From the IMG/VR virus record IMGVR_UViG_3300035181_001340, positions 1-28,719 of that record: a DNA stretch of 28,719 nt. One strand, 5' to 3'. Source of the DNA: a virus. Position 1 is the stretch's first letter; each line of letters starts with the position of its first letter. The notes beneath the pieces were generated by a model that was given only the letters and a program-made list of their open reading frames with translations, did no database searches and was not told where the DNA came from. The position numbers and the translations under genes are program-made. This document shows positions 28,547 through 28,719 of this stretch, one piece after another.

Positions 28547-28719
28547 CTAGTCGTCTACCCCGTTCGGAGTAGCGACGCCACCCTGGAGGATACGAGCGAT
28601 CTGCTCGGCGAACGGGCGGATCTCCATCCACCCCTTCTCTCTGCCAGCGGCGCACTCCAGGACGGCCAGGTCGATCCGGCGCTCCAACTCCTCATGGTCG
28701 CGGACGACCTCGCCGAGGT
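28547..28719 (-). CDS. C-terminal fragment of an unrecognised protein
   Basis: An open frame enters from the right edge (first full codon at 28717) and runs 56 codons to a TAG at 28549-28547. The visible peptide is charged and probably helical, with V-R-D-H-E-E-L-E-R-R near its start and G-W-M-E-I-R-P-F-A-E-Q-I in the middle, ending V-D-D. The start and most of the protein lie outside the window. Its orientation matches every other gene here. The last codons carry a CGGGGTAG string resembling the core of the repeated intergenic element seen elsewhere, but without the CCTGTC half. No family was recognised. Confidence 0.6.
   Translation of the reverse strand, partial: LGEVVRDHEELERRIDLAVLECAAGREKGWMEIRPFAEQIARILQGGVATPNGVDD

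Noticed and set aside
28553-28590. An eighth copy of the intergenic element (CGGGGTAG near 28560)
   Set aside because: It lies inside coding sequence, lacks CCTGTC at the fixed distance and lacks the GAAG block.

Overview
The window looks like part of the virion-structure (head) region of a large bacteriophage of a high-G+C actinobacterium. The evidence is G+C of roughly two thirds (estimated by eye), frequent GTG starts, strong AGGAGG-type ribosome sites, almost no intergenic DNA, and a readable set of head genes: portal, candidate capsid protease, candidate scaffold, small capsid-accessory protein and major capsid protein. Every gene I accept lies on the minus strand, so transcription runs from high to low coordinates. 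The long plus-strand open frames are antisense shadows of these genes. No tRNA, integrase, terminase, CRISPR array or insertion sequence was recognised, and the exact host and phage cluster cannot be read from the sequence.

Layout in the direction of transcription: 28719-27474 holds a gene fragment and two small unknown genes. 27420-16954 is a seven-gene run of large modular zinc-ribbon proteins ending in the portal. 16900-11357 starts with a 1287-residue SWIM/zinc-finger protein, then a small membrane protein and three coupled Ig-like genes. 11298-9540 has two membrane proteins (holin-like architecture) and two small genes, one with a DUF6011-type Cys motif. 9437-4114 holds a 973-residue candidate capsid protease fused to zinc modules and a C-terminal Nudix domain, then an 800-residue modular protein. 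4028-3249 is a candidate scaffold. 3069-1495 holds an accessory head protein and the major capsid protein. 1327-1 holds three further probable structural genes. No gap exceeds about 180 bp.

Three patterns go beyond ordinary gene content. (1) Seven copies of an intergenic element, CCTGTC-N20-GAAGGGGTAG (the outer blocks vary slightly), head seven transcription or translation groups with an invariant 20-nt spacer. (2) A short protein motif, [AS]-[KR]-T-A (classically ASKTA), recurs between domains in the large head-region proteins and near the N terminus of the portal and scaffold candidates. It is absent from the Ig-like and membrane proteins. I propose it as a cleavage signal for the maturation protease, which would turn these proteins into polyproteins releasing Nudix, SWIM and zinc modules inside the capsid. 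(3) A second module ending in I-G-P-[TS]-K-[WY]-S-S occurs five times in three different proteins. The cleavage model is inference, but the motif recurrence is seen directly.
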